From contig CAAFUD010000070.1 in NCBI GenBank assembly GCA_900766125.1, positions 1 to 14,097 on the forward strand: a stretch of DNA of 14,097 nt, written 5' to 3'. The position numbers and the translations under genes were made by a program. Positions within the stretch are counted from its first letter, which is position 1. Each line of letters opens with the position of its first letter. Source of the DNA: an uncultured Veillonella sp. (GTDB lineage: Bacteria > Bacillota > Negativicutes > Veillonellales > Veillonellaceae). The notes under the pieces are model-generated. The model worked only from the letters and a program-made list of their open reading frames with translations, was not told the origin of the DNA and did no database searches. This document shows positions 6,540 to 13,324 of the stretch, in pieces.

Positions 6540-7566
6540 AACCGATCACCTCGCTTTCAATTGGTAATGTTTTGATGTAGTCTAAGCCCTCTTGCGCATT
6601 TTCTGGGTCACCATTCAAGATAACGATAAGGCGACCAACGCATGTATTTTGGATATAGTCGATGCCACCAAAGAGGATACTTACATCGAGGTTAAAGCGT
6701 CGTACGAGACCTGCCACTACAGGTTCATCCGTAGATTGGCCTGTGAATTTAAGACGTACTAATGGAGCTGTACCTGCAATCCATTGATCATGTAATTCCA
6801 AATGTTCTAACGCTTCTGGCGGTAAGTTATCACTCACAACAGAGCTGATGAATTCTTTTGTAGTATTTTCACGAGGATGTGTAAATACTTCAACAGTGCT
6901 ACCTTCCTCGAGGATTACGCCGCCTTCGATAACCGCTACGCGATCACAAATTTCACGGATTACGTGCATTTCATGAGTGATGAGAACGATAGTAAGGCCC
7001 ATTTTTTCGTTGATATCTTTCAACAATTTCAAAATGGATTCTGTTGTTTGCGGATCCAGAGCAGATGTAGCTTCATCACAAAGAAGAACCTTTGGATTAG
7101 ACGCTAAGGCACGAGCAATACCAACACGTTGTTTTTGACCACCAGACAATTGAGATGGATAGTTGTTCATACGCTCAGTAAGGCCTACGATATCAAGGAT
7201 TGGCGTAATGCGTTCCTTGATTTCAGATTTGCTCAAGCCTTGTAATTCCAACGGAAATGCCACATTGTCATACACTGTACGAGAGGACAAAAGGTTAAAA
7301 TGTTGGAAAATCATACCAATATCTTTACGCGCTTTACGCAAATCGGATTTGCTAAGTGTTGTTAAATCTGTACCATTGACGATAACAGAGCCAGATGTAG
7401 GAGCTTCGAGCATGTTGATGCATCGAATCAATGTGGATTTACCGGCCCCAGATTGACCGATAATGCCAAAGATTTCACCTTCTTTAACATCAAGGCTAAT
7501 ATCTTTTAATGCTTCCACACGAGTAGCGCCTTCATAGACTTTACTAATGTGTTGTAATTGAATCAA
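6520..7566 (-). CDS. metN: Methionine ABC transporter ATP-binding protein
   Basis: The 348-residue ATPase of the methionine importer. Seen in order: Walker A GQSGAGKST (residues 37-45), Q-loop FQHFN (Gln88), ABC signature LSGGQ (140-144), Walker B LLCDE (161-165, catalytic Glu165), D-loop SALD, switch His in LITHEM. After the ATPase core comes a C-terminal NIL domain (about residues 265-345, APLVRLKF...VIGYV), which in MetN binds methionine and mediates transinhibition; it separates MetN from related polar amino acid ATPases. Start: TTG at 7566, 7 bases after AAAGGA; no in-frame ATG is available. It lies 55 bases after the transaminase gene and overlaps metI by 20 bases. Confidence 0.95.
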   Translation of the reverse strand: MIQLQHISKVYEGATRVEALKDISLDVKEGEIFGIIGQSGAGKSTLIRCINMLEAPTSGSVIVNGTDLTTLSKSDLRKARKDIGMIFQHFNLLSSRTVYDNVAFPLELQGLSKSEIKERITPILDIVGLTERMNNYPSQLSGGQKQRVGIARALASNPKVLLCDEATSALDPQTTESILKLLKDINEKMGLTIVLITHEMHVIREICDRVAVIEGGVILEEGSTVEVFTHPRENTTKEFISSVVSDNLPPEALEHLELHDQWIAGTAPLVRLKFTGQSTDEPVVAGLVRRFNLDVSILFGGIDYIQNTCVGRLIVILNGDPENAQEGLDYIKTLPIESEVIGYVRANH

Positions 7567-7621
7567 AATAATGTCCTTTCTTAAGGTAAAAGTTTACCAT
7601 GTAATGAAAGTAGATTACCTA
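7567..7621 (-). promoter_or_regulatory. dat-metN leader with nested inverted repeats
   Basis: The 55-base gap holds an interrupted palindrome GGTAAA-AG-TTTACC (7585-7598) just upstream of the metN ribosome binding site (7572-7577). AGGTAA (7584-7589) can alternatively pair with TTACCT (7615-7620), and GTAAT (7601-7605) with ATTAC (7614-7618). The palindrome could be an operator or a small RNA structure controlling metN. There is no S-box (SAM) riboswitch or T-box here. Confidence 0.35.
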
Positions 7622-8479
7622 TTAAGGCAAACCTTCTTCCATCAATTTTTCTAGTGCTTCGCGTAGACGAAGTGTAATAGCACCTGGTTTACCACCGGAT
7701 ACTGGATTTCTGTCTAGCTTAGTAATTGGGATGACACCACCAATTGTATCGGTAAAGAATAATTCGTCCGCATCATCTACAAAGGCGCGGTCAAATTCTT
7801 TTTCGATGAGAGTAATACCTAGAGATGGTGCTACGCGAGTCAAAATCATTTGGCGCGTAATACCTTTTAAGATATGATTATCTGCTGGGTGCGTATACAA
7901 GATACCATCTTTGACAGCAAATACATTGGATGTTGCACCTTCTGTACAAACGCCATCACGGAACAACATGGCAGTATAAGCAAATTTCTTCTCCGCTTTA
8001 GTTTGTGCCAAAATATTGGGAATCAAATTAGTAGTCTTAACATCTACATGGTCCCAACGCTCATCAGGCAATGCAATCGCTTTTACCCCTTCACCCAATT
8101 TGTTAACTGCATCCATATCCAAATTACGGATAGACATGAGCATTTGTGGTTCTAGTTTAGAACGATCATATGCATGATGGCGTGGCGCTACACCACGAGA
8201 GATTTGCAAATAAATATAGCCCTCTTTGATTTCACTTTGCTCGATTAAAATTTCGTGCAATTCTGTTAAATCATCTGGGGTCATTTTTACGGGAATATCC
8301 ATTTCACGCATAGAGCGATACAAGCGATCTTGATGGTAGGACAATGCGAAGCAACGGCCTTTTACGACACGTACCACTTCGTATACAGAGTCACCAAACA
8401 AATAACCACGGTCATCAATACTGATAACTTTGGCACCTGGTTCAACAAACTCGCCATTAAAATATGTTAATTCTTGCAT
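7622..8479 (-). CDS. dat: D-amino acid transaminase (D-alanine aminotransferase), class IV
   Basis: A 285-residue PLP enzyme of the class IV fold that swaps amino groups between D-amino acids (D-Ala, D-Glu and others) and 2-keto acids. Seen: DDRGYLFGDSVYEVVR (residues 22-37), the DAAT-specific RxH pair in APRHHAY (Arg100, His102) that binds the substrate carboxylate in D-alanine transaminase, the PLP-binding lysine in VDVKTTNL (Lys148), and TEGATSNV (Glu180). These favour DAAT over the related branched-chain aminotransferase (IlvE) or aminodeoxychorismate lyase (PabC). Length is typical. GAGGTG stands 5 bases before the ATG. It is the first gene before metNI, so it may supply or consume D-Glu/D-Ala, or deaminate imported D-methionine (inference). 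Confidence 0.9.
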   Translation of the reverse strand: MQELTYFNGEFVEPGAKVISIDDRGYLFGDSVYEVVRVVKGRCFALSYHQDRLYRSMREMDIPVKMTPDDLTELHEILIEQSEIKEGYIYLQISRGVAPRHHAYDRSKLEPQMLMSIRNLDMDAVNKLGEGVKAIALPDERWDHVDVKTTNLIPNILAQTKAEKKFAYTAMLFRDGVCTEGATSNVFAVKDGILYTHPADNHILKGITRQMILTRVAPSLGITLIEKEFDRAFVDDADELFFTDTIGGVIPITKLDRNPVSGGKPGAITLRLREALEKLMEEGLP

Positions 8480-8535
8480 AGGAGCACCTCTTTTTCTATA
8501 TCGTTACTCTATCAAGTAGTAATCATCATGGACTT

Positions 8536-8565
8536 ATTATATCACAATTACTTTCAAATTTTCAC
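8536..8565 (-). promoter_or_regulatory. Extended -10 promoter for the dat-metNI-yerC unit
   Basis: On the minus strand: TATAAT (8536-8541), perfect, preceded by TG one base upstream (8543-8544), giving an extended -10. The best -35 is GTGAAA at 18 bases (8560-8565), poor, as is common with extended -10 promoters. The predicted start is near 8529, leaving a leader of about 50 bases. The -35 hexamer is the right half of a dyad TTTCAC/GTGAAA (8560-8565 and 8576-8581, 10 bases apart), a possible operator. Confidence 0.65.
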
Positions 8566-8599
8566 ACTTTACTTAGTGAAAGATATAACTTAGATATAC

Positions 8600-8645
8600 A
8601 AAAATCCGCTAGGATGCCATAGCTAAAAACTATATCCTAGCGGAT
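8600..8645 (-). terminator. Intrinsic terminator after the acyltransferase gene
   Basis: A perfect 12-bp stem (8604-8615 with 8634-8645), with an 18-base loop that can form its own 4-bp inner stem (8619-8622 with 8630-8633). On the minus strand it is followed directly by TTTTT. It starts 8 bases past the stop codon of the acyltransferase and ends the DUF4127-acyltransferase unit. Confidence 0.9.
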
Positions 8646-8653
8646 GTATATTA

Positions 8654-9769
8654 TTAATGTCCCAATATAAATTTACGTAATGGTTTAGGTACATGGTTTA
8701 ATGTCACGGCAGTCAAATAGGACAGGCCTAGCGCCATCACATACATAGCTAGCACATTAACTACGGTATATAAAAGATTATATTTAGCCATCACGCCAGA
8801 GATGATCAACAACCAGAATGGATGTGCTAAATAAATACCGTAGGACTTATCCCCTATTTCTGACCAAGTAGATTCCATAGTCGCATTCATTGGTAAGGTT
8901 TGGAATAAGAACAGACTAAATAGTGTTCCCAGTCCAGTATAGAGAACACCCATTGGGCTCATTTGATGAACTGTATAAATTGCTTCAAGCACTGTATAAT
9001 GCCATACGTCCATGACATAGTAGTAGGATCCAAGCATCAATAAAATAGAGCCTACCGCACTAACACCTAATAAGTAACGATAGCGCCACATGTATTCGCA
9101 TACCGTTTCATATCGTTCAGCACATACAGCCCCCAACAAGAATATCCACACATAATGGATAACCCAATAATTAAGTCTCATATCAAAGAGATATTTCAAG
9201 ACAGGATTATTGCTGAGGTGTTCTGTTACCCAACGGCCGAGCATGTAAGACGAAACATAATCGATGCCAACTTGGATGATAAATAATAGAACCATCCAAA
9301 ATACAGGGCGTTTTAAGATGACTTTCACCATAGCTCGCCATAGTGGCATCATCACGTAGAACCATAAGAGGATAACCATAAAGTATAAATGATACATAGA
9401 CGTACCAAATAATAGATTTACAGCCAATGGTCCAGGATGCAAATTACCTAGATTATGCGCCGTTAGTCCCGTGTAGAGCAAATAAAATATGGACCACGTA
9501 ATATATGGAAATAGCACCACCTGAATACGGCGGTGCATAAATTCCTTATATGAGAATGGTCCCTCTACAGATGTATGGTAGAACAATCCAAATGCAGAGA
9601 GGAAGAAAAATGCTGGCACTCCAAAGCGCGATAGAATTTCTAAGACGCTAATGAGTTCTAAATTTACAAAAGGATTTTGTAATGCGTAAGAACCTACATG
9701 AATGCCGATAACACCGAGCATACAGAGGCCACGCATATATGTAATTTCCGGTAAAAATGCTTTTTTCAT
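8654..9769 (-). CDS. Membrane acyltransferase, acyltransferase_3 (OafA/WecH-like) family
   Basis: A 371-residue polytopic inner-membrane protein with about 10 hydrophobic segments. The N-terminus has the family pattern EITYMRGLCMLGVIGIHVGSY, with the conserved Arg and the His in the first membrane segment, followed by FFFLSAFGLFYH (family FFxxSGF-type motif). Such enzymes transfer acetyl or other acyl groups from cytoplasmic donors to surface sugars or glycolipids. Start: two ATGs are in frame (9775 and 9769); AGGGA (9776-9780) touches the first and is 6 bases from the second, so the second is chosen. It follows the DUF4127 gene by 16 bases in one unit. The acceptor could be LPS, exopolysaccharide or peptidoglycan; the sequence does not decide. 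Confidence 0.88.
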   Translation of the reverse strand: MKKAFLPEITYMRGLCMLGVIGIHVGSYALQNPFVNLELISVLEILSRFGVPAFFFLSAFGLFYHTSVEGPFSYKEFMHRRIQVVLFPYITWSIFYLLYTGLTAHNLGNLHPGPLAVNLLFGTSMYHLYFMVILLWFYVMMPLWRAMVKVILKRPVFWMVLLFIIQVGIDYVSSYMLGRWVTEHLSNNPVLKYLFDMRLNYWVIHYVWIFLLGAVCAERYETVCEYMWRYRYLLGVSAVGSILLMLGSYYYVMDVWHYTVLEAIYTVHQMSPMGVLYTGLGTLFSLFLFQTLPMNATMESTWSEIGDKSYGIYLAHPFWLLIISGVMAKYNLLYTVVNVLAMYVMALGLSYLTAVTLNHVPKPLRKFILGH

Positions 9770-9785
9770 AGCCATTCCCTATTCA

Positions 9786-11600
9786 TTATTGACCAGGTAC
9801 AACTGCAGGTGTTGGCACAAGGCGTGGACCTTGAGATGTTGTAGCCGGTTGTTTTACTACTGGAATTACAGATGATATAGTTTGAGCAGCTGTTTTCTTC
9901 GCTGGTTGAGCAGGTTGTGCTGGCGCAGCTTGACCATTCGCTTTAGCTGCTTCCTCAGCCTTAGCCTTAGCCTCTGCCTCAGCTTTAGCTTTCGCTTCTG
10001 CTTCACGTTTCAAGCGCAATTCTTTTTCAAGAGGTACCACTGGTTTGTCGTAAACAGTGATATCTGTTTCGAATAGACGACCCCAAGGGAATGTAGCTTT
10101 TACTGTACGAGGATCGATTTTAAGATATTTTTCAGCGAAGTCTTGAATTCGTTCGCCTAAGTAGCTTTCAAGACGTTCATTTAACTCACCAGAATAACGT
10201 ACATTATCTGTGCGAATAGAGTCTTGCATACGGTAAATATCTTTGCGGATATTTGCTTGGTACGCCCAGTTATCCAAATATTGTTGAGTCAACATTTTGC
10301 GGTGACCTTCTGGGCTCATAGTTTTGAGCAATACCCCTTGCGCAATGGCGTAGCCTACCGTATTACTTGCAGTATTCCAACCATTGTACGCACCGATTTT
10401 GTATAACATATCGCGTTTGTACATAGCAGCTACTAATGTATTGTCCGCACCATTGTTATAAGCAATATCAGCAACGCTTACGTTTACACCAGAATCAACA
10501 GCTTGTTGAATTCGATCTACGAAAGCATTTGTAGAATTAGAAATCATCGGAAAGTTCTCGAAGCTTTCAGATTCACCAGTGCTTGTTGTAAGTGGTGTAT
10601 TCACTGCTAACAACACAGTTGGTTTGCCTTGTGTCACCATTGTGCCGCCTACAGCCTCAACGTGTTGCGCAATTGTTTTATCGATGGTTTGGTCTTCGTA
10701 ACCTGGCAATGTTTTGCCGCCACCACCGAGTGGGTAGATCACGGAGAATGTAGGTTTTTCTGTACTTTCATCTGTACGAGAACGAGCCATCCACAATAGA
10801 CCAAGTTGGTCAGCACCAGGGAAGCTACCATATTTCTCAGCAGGAATATCCTTAGAGTATTTACTTAAGTAACGACCTTCTAATGCAGATTGGGACAATT
10901 GAGATGTATCATCATGGCCCAGTGCAAAGTAATCGAATACGCCGCTACGAGTTTCGTCAATCAACTCTTTGTTGATTTTCATATTTTTTTGACGGCGGTC
11001 AAACCAGTCTTGTAAATATTCAACAGGAACAGAGGCTTGTAAGCTCATCAATTTTTGAGTTTCCTCTTGTGTTAAGGAGCCAGAATCTAATTTATCTTGC
11101 AATGCGGCAATTTGGAAGATAGTAGGACCGTATTCCGCATAATAAGCTGGTTCAGTGCCACCACCACTAGCACGAGGAGAACGCATTACAGTACCAAAGC
11201 CATAGATACGCACATTTTTATTACGAGCTTTTAAGGATTCAATACGTTTTAAACGGCTTTCCAATGTGGAGAGTGGAATATTATGTTTACGAGAGTCTAC
11301 AAGACCACCATAGATAAGCGTATCTGTACTCAATACCATCACATCAGCACGGCCTGCATTTTGTTCAACCCAAGCCATGATTTGATCTGCTTGACCTTGG
11401 TAATTCTTACCAGAAATCAAATTTTGAGGTGGTGTCAATATAGTCATACCTGCTTCGCGAGCTGTATCTACAGTATATTGTAAGCTTACAGGGCGATCAT
11501 CTTGAGGTACATACAACACGGTTTCCGCATCAATTTTAATAGATGTACCAGTAGCGATAGCTGCAGCCATAAGTGCTACTTTCAACCATTTATTCGTCAT
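9786..11600 (-). CDS. Secreted DUF4127 protein with an Ala/Lys/Glu-rich tail
   Basis: A 604-residue protein. Residues 1-25 form a signal peptide (basic NKWLK, hydrophobic core, probable cut after Ala25). The mature part matches DUF4127: VLYVPQDDRP (about 28-37), LSTDTLIYGGLVDSRKH, a Gly/Ser/Arg stretch RSPRASGGGTE, LGHDDTSQ and GADQLGLLW, a set of conserved Asp, His and Arg residues that look like a metal or sugar site. No reaction is established for the family that I can state. The tail is unusual: residues 530-557 are a charged helix of KAEAEAK repeats, then 558-604 a Pro/Ala/Gln-rich stretch, resembling a spacer across the periplasm or cell wall. AAGGAG is 9 bases before the ATG. It is the first gene before the acyltransferase, suggesting joint work on a surface polymer (inference). 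Confidence 0.82.
   Translation of the reverse strand: MTNKWLKVALMAAAIATGTSIKIDAETVLYVPQDDRPVSLQYTVDTAREAGMTILTPPQNLISGKNYQGQADQIMAWVEQNAGRADVMVLSTDTLIYGGLVDSRKHNIPLSTLESRLKRIESLKARNKNVRIYGFGTVMRSPRASGGGTEPAYYAEYGPTIFQIAALQDKLDSGSLTQEETQKLMSLQASVPVEYLQDWFDRRQKNMKINKELIDETRSGVFDYFALGHDDTSQLSQSALEGRYLSKYSKDIPAEKYGSFPGADQLGLLWMARSRTDESTEKPTFSVIYPLGGGGKTLPGYEDQTIDKTIAQHVEAVGGTMVTQGKPTVLLAVNTPLTTSTGESESFENFPMISNSTNAFVDRIQQAVDSGVNVSVADIAYNNGADNTLVAAMYKRDMLYKIGAYNGWNTASNTVGYAIAQGVLLKTMSPEGHRKMLTQQYLDNWAYQANIRKDIYRMQDSIRTDNVRYSGELNERLESYLGERIQDFAEKYLKIDPRTVKATFPWGRLFETDITVYDKPVVPLEKELRLKREAEAKAKAEAEAKAKAEEAAKANGQAAPAQPAQPAKKTAAQTISSVIPVVKQPATTSQGPRLVPTPAVVPGQ
9930..10013 (-). repeat. Charged Ala/Lys/Glu helix-forming repeat in the DUF4127 protein
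   Basis: Residues 530-557 alternate Ala with Lys and Glu (REAEAKAKAEAEAKAKAEEA), encoded by repetitive Ala/Lys/Glu codons. The composition suggests a straight single alpha-helix or a coiled-coil spacer, as in the periplasmic arm of TolA. Length could vary between strains. Confidence 0.65.
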
Positions 11601-11622
11601 AAATCAAATCTCCTTCTGTGTA

Positions 11623-11641
11623 GCGAGTACTCCCGACTCGC
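11623..11641 (-). other. Small hairpin in the DUF4127 leader
   Basis: GCGAGT (11623-11628) pairs with ACTCGC (11636-11641), giving a 6-bp stem and 7-base loop, 7 bases upstream of the ribosome binding site (11610-11615). It stands out as GC-rich in an AT-rich gap. It could be an mRNA 5' stabiliser or an operator half-site. No convincing -35/-10 pair was found in 11642-11728. Confidence 0.35.
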
Positions 11642-11728
11642 GAAATTAACTGTTTTATAATACTCTCTTTTTCTGACACTTTTATGAAATGTTCATATGC
11701 TCAATATTATAATTATATCATTTGACTA

Positions 11729-12376
11729 TTATTTCGCAACCGGCTTGGTTTTTCCTACCTTAGGCAGACTCCAATTGTACTTGAGGGCTAGCAGACGGAT
11801 AACGAGTACTACTGTGAAAGCACCATATACGGCCATATTGTCCCAACTCGATGTGACCATAAGATAATAAACGATGCCTCCAATAATACTAGGCAAGGCA
11901 TATACATCCTCTTTCAAAACAGATGGGATGCGTTGCGCCAACATATCGCGGATAATACCGCCACCAACAGCAGTGATTGTACCGAGCAACACAATAAAGA
12001 TAGGCAACTCTGGATAGAGTTTAAAACCTGCAGAAGCACCTGTTACGGTAAATGATGCTAACCCTAACGCATCGGCCAACAAGTAACTAGCTCGACTACG
12101 AGGCCCCATCGCATGCTTGCGATATCGGCTGTTATAAATCAAGAACACGATAACAGTTACCACTAAAACAACGGTAACATACACTACATTTCGCAATGAA
12201 TTCGGCGGAAAATAGCCGAGCAACACGTCCCGTACAATACCACCACCAATAGCAGTAGCCAATGCAAGGACAGTCATACCAAATATATCCATCTTCCGAG
12301 CTACCCCAACGAGTGCACCGGATACAGCAAAGGCAATGGTGCCAATCATATCAAATATATACCAAATAATGTCCAT
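11729..12376 (-). CDS. TRIC/UPF0126 family inner-membrane protein (YicG/YadS-like)
   Basis: The 215-residue protein is built from two homologous halves of three membrane segments plus a seventh helix, the layout of prokaryotic TRIC (trimeric intracellular cation) channels, formerly UPF0126. The diagnostic glycine-arginine motif appears in both halves: GGGIVRDVLLG (from residue 44) and GGGIIRDML (from residue 138). Related proteins have been shown to be trimeric cation or glycine-type channels or transporters; the substrate here is not known. The frame is open to 12466, but the ATG at 12376 follows GGGGGA by 3-4 bases and gives the normal family length; the extra 30 residues of the longer version are not membrane-like. 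It is transcribed alone and divergently from tadA. Confidence 0.88.
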   Translation of the reverse strand: MDIIWYIFDMIGTIAFAVSGALVGVARKMDIFGMTVLALATAIGGGIVRDVLLGYFPPNSLRNVVYVTVVLVVTVIVFLIYNSRYRKHAMGPRSRASYLLADALGLASFTVTGASAGFKLYPELPIFIVLLGTITAVGGGIIRDMLAQRIPSVLKEDVYALPSIIGGIVYYLMVTSSWDNMAVYGAFTVVLVIRLLALKYNWSLPKVGKTKPVAK

Positions 12377-12436
12377 AATTCCCCCAAATAATCTATTCGC
12401 ATAACTGCGTACACTATGATAGACTTTATGTAAGAT

Positions 12437-12466
12437 ATTATACATGAAGAGGTATGCCAATGACAA
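12437..12466 (-). promoter_or_regulatory. Promoter for the TRIC-family gene, overlapping the tadA start
   Basis: On the minus strand: TTGTCA (12461-12466, one mismatch), an 18-base spacer, and a perfect TATAAT (12437-12442). The predicted start is near 12430, about 54 bases before the ATG at 12376. The -35 lies within the first codons of tadA on the other strand and the spacer covers the tadA ribosome binding site. Confidence 0.65.
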
Positions 12467-13005
12467 AAGACATTACACCTACAGACATTGAAAATATGGA
12501 TGAACGCACACGGGACGAATATTTTATGGCCATTGCCATGGAAGAAGCTCACAAGGCTTATGAACTTGGAGAAATCCCTATCGGTGCCATTCTCGTAAAA
12601 GATAATACAATCGTTTCGCGCCACCACAATCGTCGTGAACTCGATCATGATGCAACGGCCCATGCAGAGGTCCTCGTAATCCGCGAAGCATGCGATGTTC
12701 TCAAGCGCTGGCGGTTGACTGGTTGTACCCTGTATGTTACGATAGAGCCGTGTCCGATGTGCGCTGGAGCCATTATCAATAGTCGTATTGATCGCGTTGT
12801 ATATGGTGCAAGTGATTACAAAGGAGGCGCCGTAGAGTCCCTATTCAATGTGCTCTCTCACCCTGGTTTAAATCATGAACCAGAACTAGCATCTGGTGTG
12901 CTTGGTGATGAATGCAGTCAAATTATGAAAGACTTCTTTAAAGAGCGCCGTAAAGCACGGAGGAGTACCCAAGAGGCTGAAGGGTCCGCACTCGAAATGC
13001 GGTAG
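12460..13005 (+). CDS. tadA: tRNA-specific adenosine deaminase
   Basis: The 181-residue zinc enzyme converts A34 to inosine in the wobble position of tRNA-Arg(ACG). Seen: the zinc and proton-shuttle motif HAE (His68, Glu70) and PCPMC (Cys98, Cys101), with the typical spacing of TadA/CDA-fold deaminases, and the substrate-loop stretch ELGEIPIGAILV near the start. Start: ATG at 12454 is 1 base after GAAGAGG, while ATG at 12460 is 7 bases away, so the latter is chosen. Odd: the reading frame enters the downstream serine tRNA gene at 12959, and residues 166-181 (RRSTQEAEGSALEMR region) are read from tRNA sequence, with the stop (13003-13005) at the start of the tRNA variable arm. TadA is usually 150-170 residues, so this tail is probably dispensable. 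Confidence 0.93.
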   Translation: MTKDITPTDIENMDERTRDEYFMAIAMEEAHKAYELGEIPIGAILVKDNTIVSRHHNRRELDHDATAHAEVLVIREACDVLKRWRLTGCTLYVTIEPCPMCAGAIINSRIDRVVYGASDYKGGAVESLFNVLSHPGLNHEPELASGVLGDECSQIMKDFFKERRKARRSTQEAEGSALEMR

Positions 13006-13049
13006 GTCGGGCAACCGGCGCGGGGGTTCAAATCCCTCCTCCTCTGCCA
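12959..13049 (+). tRNA. tRNA-Ser, anticodon CGA, with encoded CCA
   Basis: A complete class II tRNA. Acceptor 12959-12965 with 13039-13045 (first pair G-U), TA at positions 8-9, D stem 12968-12970 with 12982-12984, anticodon stem 12986-12990 with 12998-13002, loop CTCGAAA with anticodon CGA at 12993-12995, a long variable arm closing on a GCAA tetraloop (about 13006-13019), T arm 13022-13038 with TTCAAAT loop, discriminator G at 13046, and CCA 13047-13049. The long variable arm and G73 are serine identity features. It reads UCG codons. Its 5' half overlaps the end of tadA on the same strand, so it must be cut from the tadA transcript or be made from a promoter inside tadA. Confidence 0.96.
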
Positions 13050-13084
13050 TTCTTTTAAATGATAATGATAGAGATACAATAGAT

Positions 13085-13137
13085 AAACCTAGATACACCT
13101 AGATACACATAATACAGATGTTATCTAGGTTTTCTTA
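13085..13137 (+). terminator. Intrinsic terminator of tadA/tRNA-Ser
   Basis: AAACCTAGATA (13085-13095) pairs with TATCTAGGTTT (13122-13132), 11 bp, followed by TTTTCTT. The left arm is partly duplicated: CCTAGATA occurs at 13088-13095 and again at 13098-13105, so either copy can pair with the single right arm. Confidence 0.82.
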
Positions 13138-13240
13138 TATTATTGAGTGAATTTTGTGTATCAATCATTCTCTATTATATGGTGGTATTTGCCCCATTTA
13201 TTGCTCCATGACATTTTACAAAATCATATAATCATCTCTT

Positions 13241-13275
13241 ACACCTTGCTATATTAGTAGGGTGTTTTATTTTAC
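13241..13275 (+). terminator. Second terminator-like hairpin upstream of the MFS gene
   Basis: ACACCTTGCTA (13241-13251) pairs with TAGTAGGGTGT (13255-13265) over 11 bp including two G-U pairs, with a 3-base loop, then TTTATTTTA. On the minus strand it has no U-tract, so it acts on plus-strand transcripts. It lies 100 bases after the first terminator and 112 bases before the MFS start codon. Confidence 0.65.
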
Positions 13276-13318
13276 AGCACTTTTTTGTAACTATAACTAT
13301 TTTTGTAGCTATTTGGGT

Positions 13319-13324
13319 TATAAT
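13319..13324 (+). promoter_or_regulatory. Candidate -10 element of the MFS transporter gene
   Basis: A perfect TATAAT 52 bases upstream of the ATG at 13377, after the second terminator. No good -35 stands at 16-18 bases; the nearby TTTGTA is too close. The element and position make it the likely promoter of the transporter. Confidence 0.45.

Noticed and set aside
7567..7621. SAM riboswitch or T-box before metN
   Set aside because: The gap is 55 bases, too short for either, and has no T-box core or S-box helix pattern. The dat leader of about 50 bases is also too short.
11642..11728. Promoter for the DUF4127 gene
   Set aside because: Several AT-rich -10-like strings exist, but none has a plausible -35 at 16-18 bases, so no specific site is called.
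12346..12663. Minus-strand 105-codon frame across the tadA 5' end
   Set aside because: It is antisense to clear TadA motifs (HAE lies just beyond), has no good ribosome binding site and no family resemblance.
12886..13098. Minus-strand 70-codon frame containing MAEEEGFEPP
   Set aside because: It is the reverse complement of the serine tRNA and tadA end; the EEEGFEPP string is a well-known false translation of tRNA genes.
13085..13110. Tandem 10-base repeat as a CRISPR or attachment-site remnant
   Set aside because: There are only two copies, no spacers, no integrase nearby, and the repeat is part of a terminator stem. The tRNA end is not duplicated in the window.
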